Below the pieces are notes generated by a model. The model worked only from the letters and a program-made list of their open reading frames with translations. It did not search any database and was not told the origin of the DNA. Shown here piece by piece: positions 24,975 through 35,729 of a DNA stretch of 64,000 bases (the first letter of the stretch is position 1; each line of letters starts with the position of its first letter). The position numbers and the translations under genes were made by a program. The stretch is from Lophium mytilinum (Eukaryota > Ascomycota > Dothideomycetes > Mytilinidiales > Mytilinidiaceae): contig MU004197.1 in the NCBI GenBank assembly GCA_010093605.1, positions 744,001 through 808,000 on the forward strand, given 5' to 3'.

Positions 24975-25475
24975 ACCAGAGATACGTGAAAGACGTTTGA
25001 TAGAAATAAATTTATGAAGTAATTGACCTATATCGCACTTTTGAGAGTCTAATCCTGATCGCTTGATACCGCTGTAAGGGGTGCCCCCGTCTAACTTATT
25101 AGCTCCGTCAAAAGGTAGTCCAATTTCCACTGCGTTGGCCTTTACATGGTCTCTGGAAAATTGAAAGCTTGTTGAGGTACCCCAAGCAGCCGCAAGAGGT
25201 GTCCAAGCGTAGGAGCCTAGGTCCACAATCACGGCACTAAAGATACCTGAAATACGTTTGTTAAAAGAAACGTTATGAGGTAGTTGAGCTTTATCGAGCT
25301 CCTTGTGTTCCGCTCTTGATCGCTGGACACCGCTGTGACGGGTGCCTCCGTCTACTTACTAGCTTCGTCAAAGGGTAGTCCAATTCCCACTTCGGCGGCC
25401 TTTACATCGTATTTGGAAAGTTGAAATCTTGTTGAGGTACCCCAAGCAGTGGCAGGAAGTGTCCAAACGTAGATT
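24975..25475. repeat. Two tandem direct copies of a ~260-bp unit
   Basis: Landmarks repeat at a constant offset: 'gata[c]gtgaa' at 24,981 and 'gatacctgaa' at 25,242 (261 bp), and 'gtccaagcgt' at 25,201 and 'gtccaaacgt' at 25,461 (260 bp). Both units contain 'cttgttgaggtaccccaagcag'-like cores (25,171 and 25,430). On the minus strand both copies translate with a common AWGTST-FQ-S-x-VKA-IGLPFD pattern, so the unit may derive from coding sequence, though neither copy has a full open frame. Confidence 0.75.
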
Positions 25476-25720
25476 GATTTGAACATGATCTTGCATTGAA
25501 GTGAATGAGGATGTTGATACATGTAATAACTGGCAGTAGCCATGGCTATGAAAGAAGAGTAATTAACACCAAATGCAGAAGTCTCTTCGTACAATTAAGT
25601 TAGAGCTTGCGCTTACGGTAAGTCTTATCTTTAAAGTTAAAAAGCCAGCTTACATCCACTCGCTGTATATAAAGCAATCCATCAAAGGCGGTTATGTTCG
25701 CCGCTTATATGTAAGATAGG

Positions 25721-26040
25721 CTATATTAGGATAACGGGACTCAGTTCCTCCTCTTTGAACTCCTCGCCGTATATAAGGCCGTAGACGAAGGTAGCGCCGA
25801 CTACGCTCATGCACTTATCTGTAGATCTTCCCCTAAGAACTATCGGCATAGGAATATGTGCTAGCAGGTATACCTGGTCTCCGACCTCTACCTCAGATGG
25901 ACCGGTACCCACAAATCCAGTAGAAAGTGTGAACAGACCTCTCTTATCCTCTGAAAATTTGTCGTGCACCTGAATTAAGGCTATGTGTAACTTGGAGATC
26001 TGGCCAAACCTTTGTTTTCCGCCTGTAATTTTCTTTAATA
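25721..26040 (-). pseudogene. Relic of a HET-domain protein, C-terminal part
   Basis: The minus strand reads KRGLFTLSTGFVGTGP, then a G-D-x-V/Y-L stretch, PIVLRG and VYGLIYGEEF, stopping at 25,721. This order (Gly-rich start, 'GD.V.LL.G..P.VLR', 'G.YV.GLM.GE') is the usual C-terminus of fungal heterokaryon-incompatibility proteins. The N-terminal HET domain is missing. The frame continues upstream to 26,040, where a 575-bp inverted-repeat element begins. Skipping that element plus one copy of its 6-bp duplication, the same frame stays open to a stop at about 26,777-26,779. I call it a pseudogene because no start or HET core was found. Confidence 0.6.
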
Positions 26041-26615
26041 AGGGGGCTAGTACTAGTACACCCCCTTTCTAGTAAATATACACCCTCCCTCTCATCTAAT
26101 CCTCTAATTGGCCAGAACGGCTCGGAGCTTCGCCCGGAGCTCTATTCTCACGTGCATCCGTACTCTAGGTAAGAATGTATAGCCTCTACATTCTATTGTG
26201 CATCCTGTCCAATTAGCTCTACTGTAGCCGTAGATACGCTGTGGTATTGCGACCTGCTGTAGCTACGTACCTATAAACATGCTAAATTCGTCCAAACCTC
26301 ACCTTATTGGGGCTCTTTTGCATGGCATTCCTCTATCGCCGCCCGCACCTACTAAGTATTTTGATCCATATGCCCCCAATCTCTTCGCCGTAGGCCTGCC
26401 CTAAGGCGTCTGTATTATAGTAGAGCTCTAGGCTAGCCGTGGCGGCTGGAGAGCTAAGGTGGAAGATAAGGATAGAATTACTTGAGGAAGCTGAATCGGA
26501 GCCTTCAGAGCACTTATGCGAGCCAGTTAGGATATTAGATGAGAGGGCGGGTGTACGTTTACCAGAAAGGGAGTGTACGGCTACTAATTAGGGGGTGTAC
26601 TAGTACTAGCCCCCT
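26041..26615. mobile_element. 575-bp MITE-like element with TIRs and 6-bp target duplication
   Basis: The left end 'agggggctagtactagtaca' is repeated in inverse at the right end, with the first 26 bases of each end identical. Further inward, weaker inverted similarity continues ('acaccc.ccctctcatctaat' on both sides). The element is flanked on both sides by TTAATA (26,035-26,040 and 26,616-26,621). It holds no transposase-length frame, so it is non-autonomous. It lies inside a HET-protein relic. Confidence 0.85.
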
Positions 26616-26739
26616 TTAATAATGCCTTAGTTACGCTCTTCATATTATTAGTTTTTGGAAGTACCTTTTCCCAGACCTAAAAGACTTCCACGACTCGATC
26701 CTCCCAGCAAACATATCTCCACATGCCGTATCTCCGTCA

Positions 26740-28240
26740 ATTCGAACCGAAGTGTCACATGCCCACCAACAAGATCACATGATTTCCCCTTCTCCTAGGT
26801 ATAAAACCTTCCTCCCAAAGCAAGATGTCGTTCTTCATCGGAGGGGAGCAGCTCGAGAGTGGTTCAAATATGCTAACGAACTTCGACATGGAGTACCCTG
26901 CGGACTTTGGGCTCAAAATAACCATACTACCGACGCATGGAGCTCGGGTGGGCGCAGTGAAACTTCGCTACAACCACGTCCAATGGTTGAACTCACGGAC
27001 GGAATGCTGATGCTCCCCATCTCCACCTCGTTTTTGCACGTCGTTATGAGACGATGATACTAGCGGGAAGAAGGTAAGCAGAGGAATAACTAGCATCATT
27101 ATGCCTTCTCACTAGACCGACACTCCATCATAATTAGCATCCAAGAGAGTTTGAATCCCAGGACATGAGATCATCCAAAGAGTTGTTTTGCAAGACCGCA
27201 AATCCACCACAAACCATAAGGACGGCGTTTTCTGTATTTTGCAAACCCCAGCTGTCCTTCCACGATGAAGGAACAATCCTTCCGTTCAGGAGAAGCTTTA
27301 TATCCCTAGGACTACGCTCACTGCTCCGGGGCACGTGGTTCTCACGTGTCTTCCCCCTCTTGCTTCTTACACAGCAGCTGAACGACGTATCTCAAATACA
27401 GTAGTTCTTTCGAAGGGCATCCCGTGGACGTCATGTGATCTCCTCTTCTCCCAGGTATAAAATCTTTTCCTCAGCCGCTCTGAGTCTCGTTCTTCATCGA
27501 AGTAGGAGGGAGGGAAAACGACGGGTGTTCAACAAAGATCCCAAGAAGAAAGATGCATGGATTGGCGGTGTTGTGTCCGAGTCTCTGGCATCAACTGAGC
27601 CGTACCCCCTTTGACATGGCTGGGCTAAGGATGCGGAACGTCAAGTTCCACGGAGCTGGGAGAAGGAGGAGCAGAGTCAACACGGCAACGAAAGACTGAG
27701 TGGTGTTAAAGAGCGAAGACAAAAAGTAGCGCGTCTTTTTCAATGGAGTAAAGAGAGGAGGTGGCCCGTCTTTTTTCGGTGCTGATGCTCGTCTAGAGTA
27801 TTCAGTCGTGCTGCTCCTTATCTTTTTCTTCCCCTTTCGGACACCATCGGACGTCGTAGAAGGTGATAAGCATGATCCTTCATCGCTGGACGACCCCTAC
27901 ATATAGCGTCGCTGCATCAATATTCACCGATCCCAGCCACCATACGATCCATCGTCGGTACGATTTACAGCTCACAACTCCAGCACCACCATGAAGTGAG
28001 GCCGCGTTCACATACTTGCAAACCACAACCCCAACACCAATCATCGCGCTGGTGTTTGGATAGGTTGCTCCCCAACGTACCTCTGCCAATAGAAAGAACC
28101 TCCGCAGGGAGAAGGGCAGGATTTATGGTCGATGCCTCAGCTCACCCAAGCAGCACGTGCTTCACGTGGCCCTTCTCTTCTTCCCACCACTTTAGGCGCC
28201 CCATTCTTTCCATAATATGGCCATCATAGACAGGCCTTCA
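26740..28240. repeat. Cluster of CACGTG/CATGTG + TATAAAA promoter-like repeat modules
   Basis: Related modules occur at 26,770-26,830 ('cttctcctaggtataaaacctt' then 'cgttcttcatcggagg') and 27,430-27,510 ('cttctcccaggtataaaatctt' then 'cgttcttcatcga'), with cacgtg boxes near 27,330-27,347 and 28,159-28,175. The same module appears in the repeats at 60-1,240 and 28,240-29,260. The short open frames here shift between copies and are not credible genes. Confidence 0.6.
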
Positions 28241-29260
28241 TAAGCATAGCTCATGTGCCCTTCACGTGCTCCTCACGTGCCCGTTTAGTATGCAAACATC
28301 TTCCGGGTATAAAACCTTCCCATTCGTCGCTTCTTCCTCGTTTCTTCAGCGGAGGAGGGAGGGGTTTGGAGGTTGGTTCATCAAACGCCAGTCGGAAACG
28401 TGCCATGGAGTGGTCGTGGACTCCCTGCCATCAGCCCAGAGCATCCACACCAGCTGGGTTGAAGCAGCATGTGCGAAATCGGACAACTTCGATGGTGATG
28501 AAGTCGAGGGTTCGGAAGTCTGCTGCGAGGTCTTCATGGAGGCGAGGTGGAGGCGGAGTGGGATCAACTCTTCTCATAACCTCACCTTATGCAGTGGAGT
28601 GGGCGAGTCGAAAGCGATAGACTGTATTGTTGATGGAGGTGGGATCGGGGTGTTGTTCTATCTCCTTTCGATGATAAAGAGTATCAATATGCCTTCTTTC
28701 CACTCCCTGTTTGAGGCCTTTGTTGCCAGTGAAAAGAATATACCTAGAGAGATTGTCAGCACCAGCATCGTAATTCCGCGAAGTTGCTCCCACCATTGCA
28801 GAGTCTTTGACTTAGTGTTTCAACACGAACAGCAACATCCCATATCAGAGCAGCTCTGTCTAGTTGCTCCCACCATTGATATGTTGACTGGCCTGACTGG
28901 TGTTTCCTTTTCAAGACATAGCGGTACTGAGCATCACCGGACAACAAGAACGTTCTACATCGTCAGGACTGAATCAGCCCCAACGCTTCACCATTCTTCA
29001 CCAGTTCTACTGTTTTGATCGCAGAACAAAGTCCCCACAGCAGCCATCAGACGCTTATCGTCGAAGCTTTTAGTTCCCCCCAAGCTAAACCCTCTCCTCT
29101 CTATAACGCACCATTTCTCCTTGAAAACCTTTATTTTGATCTAACCCCGAGATGTCGCCCCATGCTAAAAGAAACTTGGTGCAGACGAAAGCTTTTATAA
29201 AGGAAAATAGAAAGGGCCACGTGAGAGAACCTGTGAGTGATGACATAAGTGTGCTGTCTT
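28240..29260. repeat. Dispersed repeat, copy B (inverted and block-permuted relative to copy A)
   Basis: 28,240-28,800 matches the reverse complement of about 340-880, and 28,920-29,260 matches the reverse complement of about 895-1,212. In copy A the second block precedes the first when read in the same direction; here it follows it. A 250-codon open frame at 28,266-29,018 runs through both blocks but is not conserved in copy A, so I treat it as chance. Confidence 0.75.
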
Positions 29261-29397
29261 TGCCCGTGACCATGAATCTACCAGACTGGCCGGTATCGCT
29301 TGTTGTATCAGTGCCGAAGCATAGATTTGGGCGCTTCTTGTGATGTTTGGGGTAGCTCGACTAGGTTTAGGTTTCCGATTACGATGTGAAAGGCGAC

Positions 29398-29515
29398 GAG
29401 GTGGGAATTGGACTACCTTTTGTGCAGGCTGATAACTGGGTGGGGTATCTCTCACAGTGGTGTTGAGTGAGCAGGAGTGGAGTCTGATGGATGCGATATA
29501 CATGTGCCTAGACCT
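29398..29515 (+). repeat. Degenerate copy of the short TIR element
   Basis: 'gggaattggacta…gataactg…ctctcacag…gagtggagtctg…gcgatata…tgtgcctagac' aligns with 55,625-55,740 through its whole right half. The left terminal repeat is missing or too diverged to see. Confidence 0.6.
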
Positions 29516-29821
29516 TTGAACCAGGGCCGTAGTCTTCGACAATTTTCTATCAAGAGGATCTGAAAGTGAGTAAGAAAGGAGGGAGTCGATCTTGATTTCA
29601 AGACGAAAGAGTTCAAGTAAAGAAGAAGACTTCAGAAAGACGACATAGTGGAGAGTCCAGACTTAGATGCTATGCTTTTCCCCACATTTTCCTAGTACTC
29701 CTTTTCGCAAGATGCCAACTTCAGGACCCAAGCCACCCCATATGGACAATCCAGACCCGTGTTGAGCAAGTCTTCCATCAACTCATAAACATAACCCCCC
29801 TTCCCCCACCAACGAGGCAAC
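29516..29821. other. Intergenic, 3' side of PDX1
   Basis: About 300 bp between the repeat pocket and the PDX1 stop codon. No gene or motif was recognised. Confidence 0.4.
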
Positions 29822-30996
29822 TCACCACCCCCTCTTAGCCAACCTCTCCTGCTCCTTCATCGTCGCCGTATTAATCCCCACCATCGCCTCTCCCAAATCC
29901 ATACTCACCTCGACCAACACCTTCGGGTCCCTAAAATGCGTGACCGCCTGCACAATCGCCCTTGCCCTCTTCGCCGCATCCCCACTCTTAAAAATCCCCG
30001 ACCCCACAAACACCCCATCACACCCCAATTGCATCATCAGCGCCGCATCCGCCGGCGTCGCCACCCCGCCCGCCGCAAAGTTTACCACCGGCAGCCGGCC
30101 CAGCTTCGCCGTCTCCTTCAGCAGCGCGAAGTCGGCGCCGATTTCCTTCGCCATGACGCGGAGTTCTTCGTCGCTCATGCCCTTGGCGCGCGCGATGTCG
30201 GCGGACACCTGCCGCTGGTGCCGCACGGCTTCAATCACGTCGCCGGTCCCGGCTTCGCCTTTTGTGCGGATCATGGCGGCGCCTTCGGAGATGCGGCGCA
30301 GGGCTTCGCCGAGGTTGCGGCAGCCGCAGACGAAGGGGATTTTGAAGGGGTGCTTGTCGACGTGGTGGACGGCGTCGGCGGGGGTGAGGACTTCGGATTC
30401 GTCGATGTAGTCGACGCCGAGGGCTTCGAGGATCTGGATGGCCGTGGAGGTTAGAGGATTGTTCAAGGGAGTAGGACGACGGATGAGGGGAGGGGGGAAA
30501 GAGAGGTTAGGACGGGTAGAGGCAGCGTACCTGGCATTCCACGAAGTGGCCGATTCTCGCCTTCGCCATGACGGGGATCGTGACCGTGTCCATGATCTCC
30601 TTGATCATCTTGGGGTCGGACATCCGCGCCACGCCTCCTTCGACCCGGATGTCTGCAGGTACGCGCTCGAGGGCCATGACGGCCGAGGCGCCGGCTTCTT
30701 CGGCGATGCGTGCCTATATGCAGCATTCTAGTTAGCCAATGACTCATCTATAACATCTGTGAAGTTGAAGTCCTTCAGTCGGAGGCCAAAGTGGGATGAT
30801 GGGAATGTATGACGCGACCATAGAAAACTGATGTCTGGAGAATCGAATTGAAACGAAACAATCGTACCTGCTCAGCATTGACAACATCCATAATGACACC
30901 GCCCTTCAGCATCCTCGCCAACCCCGCCTTAACGGCATAGTTGTTCTCGCCGTCCTGGGTGGCATGGCCATTGGTAGTGGGGAGTTCAGTAGCCAT
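29822..30996 (-). CDS. pdx1: Pyridoxal 5'-phosphate synthase subunit PDX1/SNZ
   Basis: Three exons (30,868-30,996; 30,531-30,713; 29,822-30,433) give about 307 residues, the family's size. The protein makes PLP from ribose 5-phosphate, glyceraldehyde 3-phosphate and ammonia from the glutaminase partner PDX2/SNO. Diagnostic stretches are [66 protein letters not shown], the phosphate-binding [14 protein letters not shown], and [20 protein letters not shown] followed by [12 protein letters not shown]. The conserved active-site lysines are present (in MAKARIGH and in FVCGCRN-adjacent/RTKGEAG positions). No PDX2 gene is adjacent. Sequence is strongly conserved, so the call is firm. Confidence 0.97.
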
Positions 30997-31543
30997 CTCG
31001 TATATCAAAGCTTCTCAAAGCAGAACTTCCCGTCAATCTCGAGAATTAGTGAAGTGTCTTGTAAAGAGGAGAAAGTAAGAGTAAGAATCACCCAGAGAAG
31101 ACGACGATAAGCCAGGTCGAGTACGTAAAGCACCAAAGGATTCGCACCAGCAAGCGTGACTCTTAAAAAAAACTCCACTCCTCAGGGTCCAGTCCGCTGG
31201 GCTGACAGTCAAAGAACCGCACAGCCAGTCACAGTCCGCGAGTCGCTGTGCCTTTCCCCGGATGGATGGCGGGGTGCTATCCCAAGAACGCAGGTTGATG
31301 ACCCCTCCCGACGTCGGCCGGCCGTTTGGCTAAGCCCGATGCAGGAGCCGCAGCGCCCGGCATGCCGATGTTCGGCTTCCCGGATTTAATCGGCGAGGGA
31401 GTGTCTGACATCACCAATCCAATTCCGAGTGTTTTCGTCCCCGATCGTTGCAGCTGTCTGTATCACCCCCGCTCTTGAAGCAATTGTACCTTCTCAAGCA
31501 ATTTTTTCTTTCTACTGTCTGTACACGCTTTTGATTACGGAAA
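30997..31543. promoter_or_regulatory. Divergent upstream region of PDX1 and FUN14 genes
   Basis: A 547-bp gap between opposite start codons. It contains a purine-rich 'gtaaagaggagaaagtaagagtaaga' type stretch and GC-rich palindromes (gtcggccggccgtttggc near 31,313-31,330). No specific regulator site is claimed. Confidence 0.4.
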
Positions 31544-32185
31544 ATGGCATCCTTCCTCCTCCGCCCGACCTTCCTCGCCGGCCTAGGCGCAACCTCCGTC
31601 ATCTTCGCGCCCATGCTCCTCCGCCCGCAGCAACAGCTCTTCCGACCATACCGCATGGACGCCTCGCCAACGCCTCTCACAGACACATTCAGGAACTTTC
31701 CCACGCGGGATTCGCAGACGCCGGTCGTGCAGAACGGCGGCTTCAATCCCCAGGCGTTGAAGCAAGTTAGTGCTGGGAGTATCTTTGGTGCGTAACCCCG
31801 AAAATATAGTGCACGATGCAGTACTGGCGCTGACGCGTCATATCACAGGGCTGCTTGGTGGTCTAGCAATCAGTGTATTTTCAAAACCACTGGCTCTGAT
31901 AATTGGTCTATTGGTGTTTGGGGTACAGGTGAGCTTCCCGATGCATTCACCGTGTCATTCCCCGATTTAATCCCCGATCACTCCCGTCATGATCATCGCG
32001 AACTCAATCGCTGACCGCCGTCCCTCATCTAGTTCATTGAGTCCCGAGGCATTCATCTCATCCCCTACGAACGCATCCAGCGGAACTTCAAGAGCACCAA
32101 TGTCCGCTCCTTAATACAAGACAACGTTGCTTTTAAGCTGTCATTCGGGGCCACCTTTGCCCTCGCGGCCTTTGCGAATTTTTGA
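31544..32185 (+). CDS. FUN14-domain mitochondrial outer-membrane protein
   Basis: Exons 31,544-31,787, 31,849-31,928 and 32,033-32,185 join in frame to 158 residues. The FUN14 core is QVSAGSIFGLLGGLAISVFS-KPLALIIGLLVFGVQ, then FIESRGIHLIPYERIQR and a last helix NVAFKLSFGATFALAAFANF, typical of the fungal branch of this family. The N-terminus MASFLLRPTFLAGLGATSVIF could be a membrane anchor or targeting signal. Animal FUNDC1 is a mitophagy receptor, but the fungal members lack its LIR motif region and their role is not settled. The gene converges on the importin with a 279-bp gap. Confidence 0.85.
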
Positions 32186-32464
32186 GCGTGGAATGAAAGC
32201 CTGTGACGCATGGTTAAAACGTCCGACCATGCAGAAAATCTGGAGAAAGGAAGCTGGAGAAACGGGAAATCTTGTATTATACAGTGAAAAAGGAAAAACC
32301 ACAGAGTTGAGTCATGACCGGAACAGTTTGTGTAACCGTTTGGTGACTTCAGACGGCCTCGTCCAGGTGCGAAGTCAGCCGTGCATATGGTTGCCATCCA
32401 GTGGAGCTGCTGTAGTAGTACGTGAGCCTGATCTTTTGCATCTCAGATTGCTTCGTAGACATGC

Positions 32465-35400
32465 TCATTGGGGAGCATTAGGCGAAATACCAAGATATGG
32501 AGCGTCTGGACCTAGCTGCACAGCCATCTTCCTGCATTTCTGCGAGAAGTCTTTGACCGTAACCTTGAAAGCCGAAAATTGACGAGCATTCCTAGAAAGA
32601 GTCAGCAGCGCCACGGAAGCAAAATGAGACGGTCCATACCTCATCAACCCCTCAGTGAACATCCTCATTATTTTTTGGACCTCGAAGTGCTCGGGCGCTC
32701 GTGCAAACAACGGCAACTTACTCAGGGCTTCGGTGATCTCGGTGCGCGCCCAAGGCTGAGATTGTATCATCTTACGAAGTGGCGGCATGATATAATCTAG
32801 CGAGCTAGTATCGGCCTCACCACAAACGTTGAAAACTAGTGCCCGGGTGACCGGTCGGCCAAAGTGACTGACTATTTGCTGCGCGATGCTCTGCTGTGGA
32901 TGGCGCATGTCGAGAGCTAGGGCGAAAATATCGTTCCAAAGCTCGGCTGCAGCACGCTTCGGTAGTACGTCCGGGGATAGCACGCATTCGATGGAGAATT
33001 GAAACATAGCTTGTAGAATTTCGGAAGATTCCCCGTTGAGGATATCGGCATTCGTGTTGATGATCCGCTGGACGACCTCGATGCAGCCTACAGAGACCTC
33101 AGGGTCTGTGCTGGGGTGTCCGAGTTGCTGCATTAATTTCAAAACATAGCGGAGTAGGAGCTGGGCTTGCTCATGAAATGATAGCGATTTATCGCACTTA
33201 TGTGACCGGACGAATATGCAAGCCGTGTCTAGTACAAAAGGGAGGCGTGGTGTATTGACGTCAGTGCTGGCGACGAAGTCGACTGTTGCTTTCGGAGGCA
33301 GTAGAAACGGTCCAGGCACGGACTCCTTGTACCCAGTCCGGAAGATTGAACAGGCTTCTTCAATAATGTCTCCCTCCTTGCCATGAATCTGCGTAAGTAC
33401 CTGAATGAACTGGAAAATCTGAGACTGGAGAACGCTTCCTGGTCCTTCTGTCCAAAAGCTCGATGAGCCTTTTCCGGATAGACCTTCAGATTCGAGATCA
33501 ATCACGGCGTCATCTTGTGCCTGCAAAGCTTTACCTATACTCGTCAGGCATTGAAGAGCAGCTAGCGCAAACACAGCGCCGGTCTCTGTCCCTGCGTGCT
33601 CCGGAGTAATTGCATTCTGGGCGTCCATGGAGATATATTGAAACAGCTGCTGAAGTCGTGTGGCTTTTTCAGCATCGGATGGCAAAGCTTCAATGATTGC
33701 TGCAATGCCTTCCATTACCTTTCCTTTCGTGTGAACTTCAGCTGTCTGATAACCAAGGAATTGTTGGTACATGTCGAAAAAGGACCCAAGTTCTCCAGTG
33801 AGAGCTTTTCTGCAGGACGAGCAAAGGGAAGCGAAGGATTTGGCTGCTGAGTTGGCAAGAGCTGGTTGAGCAAGAGCAGTGACTAAGAATCGAAGCACTG
33901 GGGCCACAAAATCCATATTGCGAAGGAAGAACTCGGTGAAATGCGAGACCATCTCCACTGCAGATCGACGGGTCGCCGCGGGAATATCTTCAGCTGCCGT
34001 CATGTGGTCGAACAGGGAAGTGCCGAGAAGAGTTCGAATTTGGAGGTCCGTATCTGCATCAAGCTCTTCTGCGATAGAGTTCAAGCAGAATAGGCCGGCT
34101 TCGACTTGAAGCCAAGCCTTCTCAGCTAGGGCTGACTGGATGACCTTGACGAAATGGTCGAGAAGCGGCTCACGTATCTGTTCGTAGGCCGACTGAAACA
34201 AATCACGGACATCCATCCGGAAAGATTTGAACCTGCTCCTTGACTCGCTATCCCATTCTTTTGTCACCTCCGGTGGAGGGATGCGTATCTTGTGGAATAA
34301 CTCCGTTACGACTAGAAACGTGTGAGCTTTTGCGATGTCAACCCAAGCTGGTTTCACATCCGTGGCTTTGATCTTAAACATCTCGTCGTCGAGTGTGCTG
34401 ATGTAGACGCTCCAGAAATCGGCCACTGGAGGCGCAATCTCGTCGCTTTCTCCGACGTAGCCTTCGTATTTAAGTAAATTGTGAAGTGTTCCTAGCCCCG
34501 TCAGTTCAGTTTCCTGGGATTTAGATAGGCGATGACCGCGATATATAACAAGCATTGAACGAACCTAAGGCTTGGTCGCATATGATGTCCTGTCCTGCCT
34601 CCTTGTATAGACGGCCAGAATTCAACAGTATCTGGCAATACGCTATGACCATCCGCAAGAGAGTGACTGACGTATCATCGTTCTGATTCAGAATCTCAAT
34701 GCCCCAAGGGCTCATGCAGCATTCCCATAGTTTGCGTTGTTGCTCGGGAAGGAGAAATTTGGGATAATTGTCTAATATATCCGCAAATATGTCCATGGCG
34801 TCGTCTACGTCTAACTCCAGGCATGGCACAGCCATGTCAAACACTGTACGCAAATTCTTGAGAGACTCTGTTGAGTTTTTGAATTCTTGTTGCGCATAAA
34901 AGACCCAGGACACGTATGTCTTAAGAGCCTGAGTGAGGATCTTCTGGCCAGCCTCCTGCATACCCTCTCTTGCGATCTCGTCTCGCATGCACACCACTTC
35001 TTGACCTCGACGCAGGGCTTCATGAAGCAGTGCTTCGATGTCGACCGTATTTGATGCCATTCGTTTGTGAAGCGCCTCATGCTGCTGCTGGGATGAGTTT
35101 TTTGCTGTTTCTGCCAAGTCCATAGCGAATAAGAGAAGATAGTAGATTTGCCCGTCGGTTAGGGCAGGCAGAAGTTCCCAAATTGACAGAAACTTGTCAA
35201 TAGATTCCTCTGGAACCTGGGTACCTTTGTAAAAAGAACAGGCTAGTGTGTGAAGACACTTCGTCCACGACGACGTTGGCTTGCAAAAGTAGTTCGCGAG
35301 CGTGGAGCAAAACTTGGTAGCTACAACCTTACTCTGACTAGTCTTCTCTAGTCGAAGAAGCCATGACATGAGAGTGGATAGGAGAAGAGACGACTGGTTT

Positions 35401-35729
35401 TCATCAAGCTTGTCCCTGGAGCACTTGAGTTAGCAATGTCAAGCAAAAGCAGCACCAGAACGTAACACTAACCCATCCTGGTTCAGCTTGACGGTAAATG
35501 TCAGCGCGCCGTAGTACTGCACCTTGTCATCTTCGCTATGCATGAGCGCGTCGGCAATCTCCCACCCTCGCTCAGACCTTTGTAGAGTAGTGAGAAACGC
35601 GTCGGTTTCCTTGATCACCTGCGGGTTGCCCATTTGGTAGAGCATATTGATCCGCGCTTCGATCTCCGCAACAGTGGGTTCTGCCATGGCGGCGGCTTGA
35701 TTGGGGGTTGCTGCAAGCATGTGCGACAT
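32465..35729 (-). CDS. Importin-beta family karyopherin, Kap122/importin-13-like
   Basis: Three main exons encode about 1,030 residues of helical HEAT-type repeats. The N-terminus (VAEIEARINMLYQMGNP, then LQRSERGWEIADALM and YYGALTFTVKLNQD) matches the importin-beta N-terminal domain of the Kap122/Pdr6/IPO13 branch. The middle has WLLRLEKTSQSKVVATKFCS and WTKCLHTLACSFYKG. Introns lie near 35,417-35,472 and 34,504-34,563 (donor gttcgt, acceptor cccag). The start could be MSHMLAATPNQ (35,729) or MAEPTVAE (35,687). These receptors carry cargo such as TFIIA subunits in yeast through the nuclear pore in a Ran-dependent way; the cargo here is unknown. Confidence 0.88.

Noticed and set aside
26035-26621. 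Assignment of the 575-bp element to piggyBac because of TTAA
   Set aside because: The exact duplication is 6 bp (TTAATA) and the termini do not start with the piggyBac CCC/GGG rule in the right place; family left open.
28266-29018. 250-codon open frame that could be a gene
   Set aside because: It runs across two repeat blocks and has no counterpart frame in the inverted copy at 60-1,240; it has no recognisable domain.
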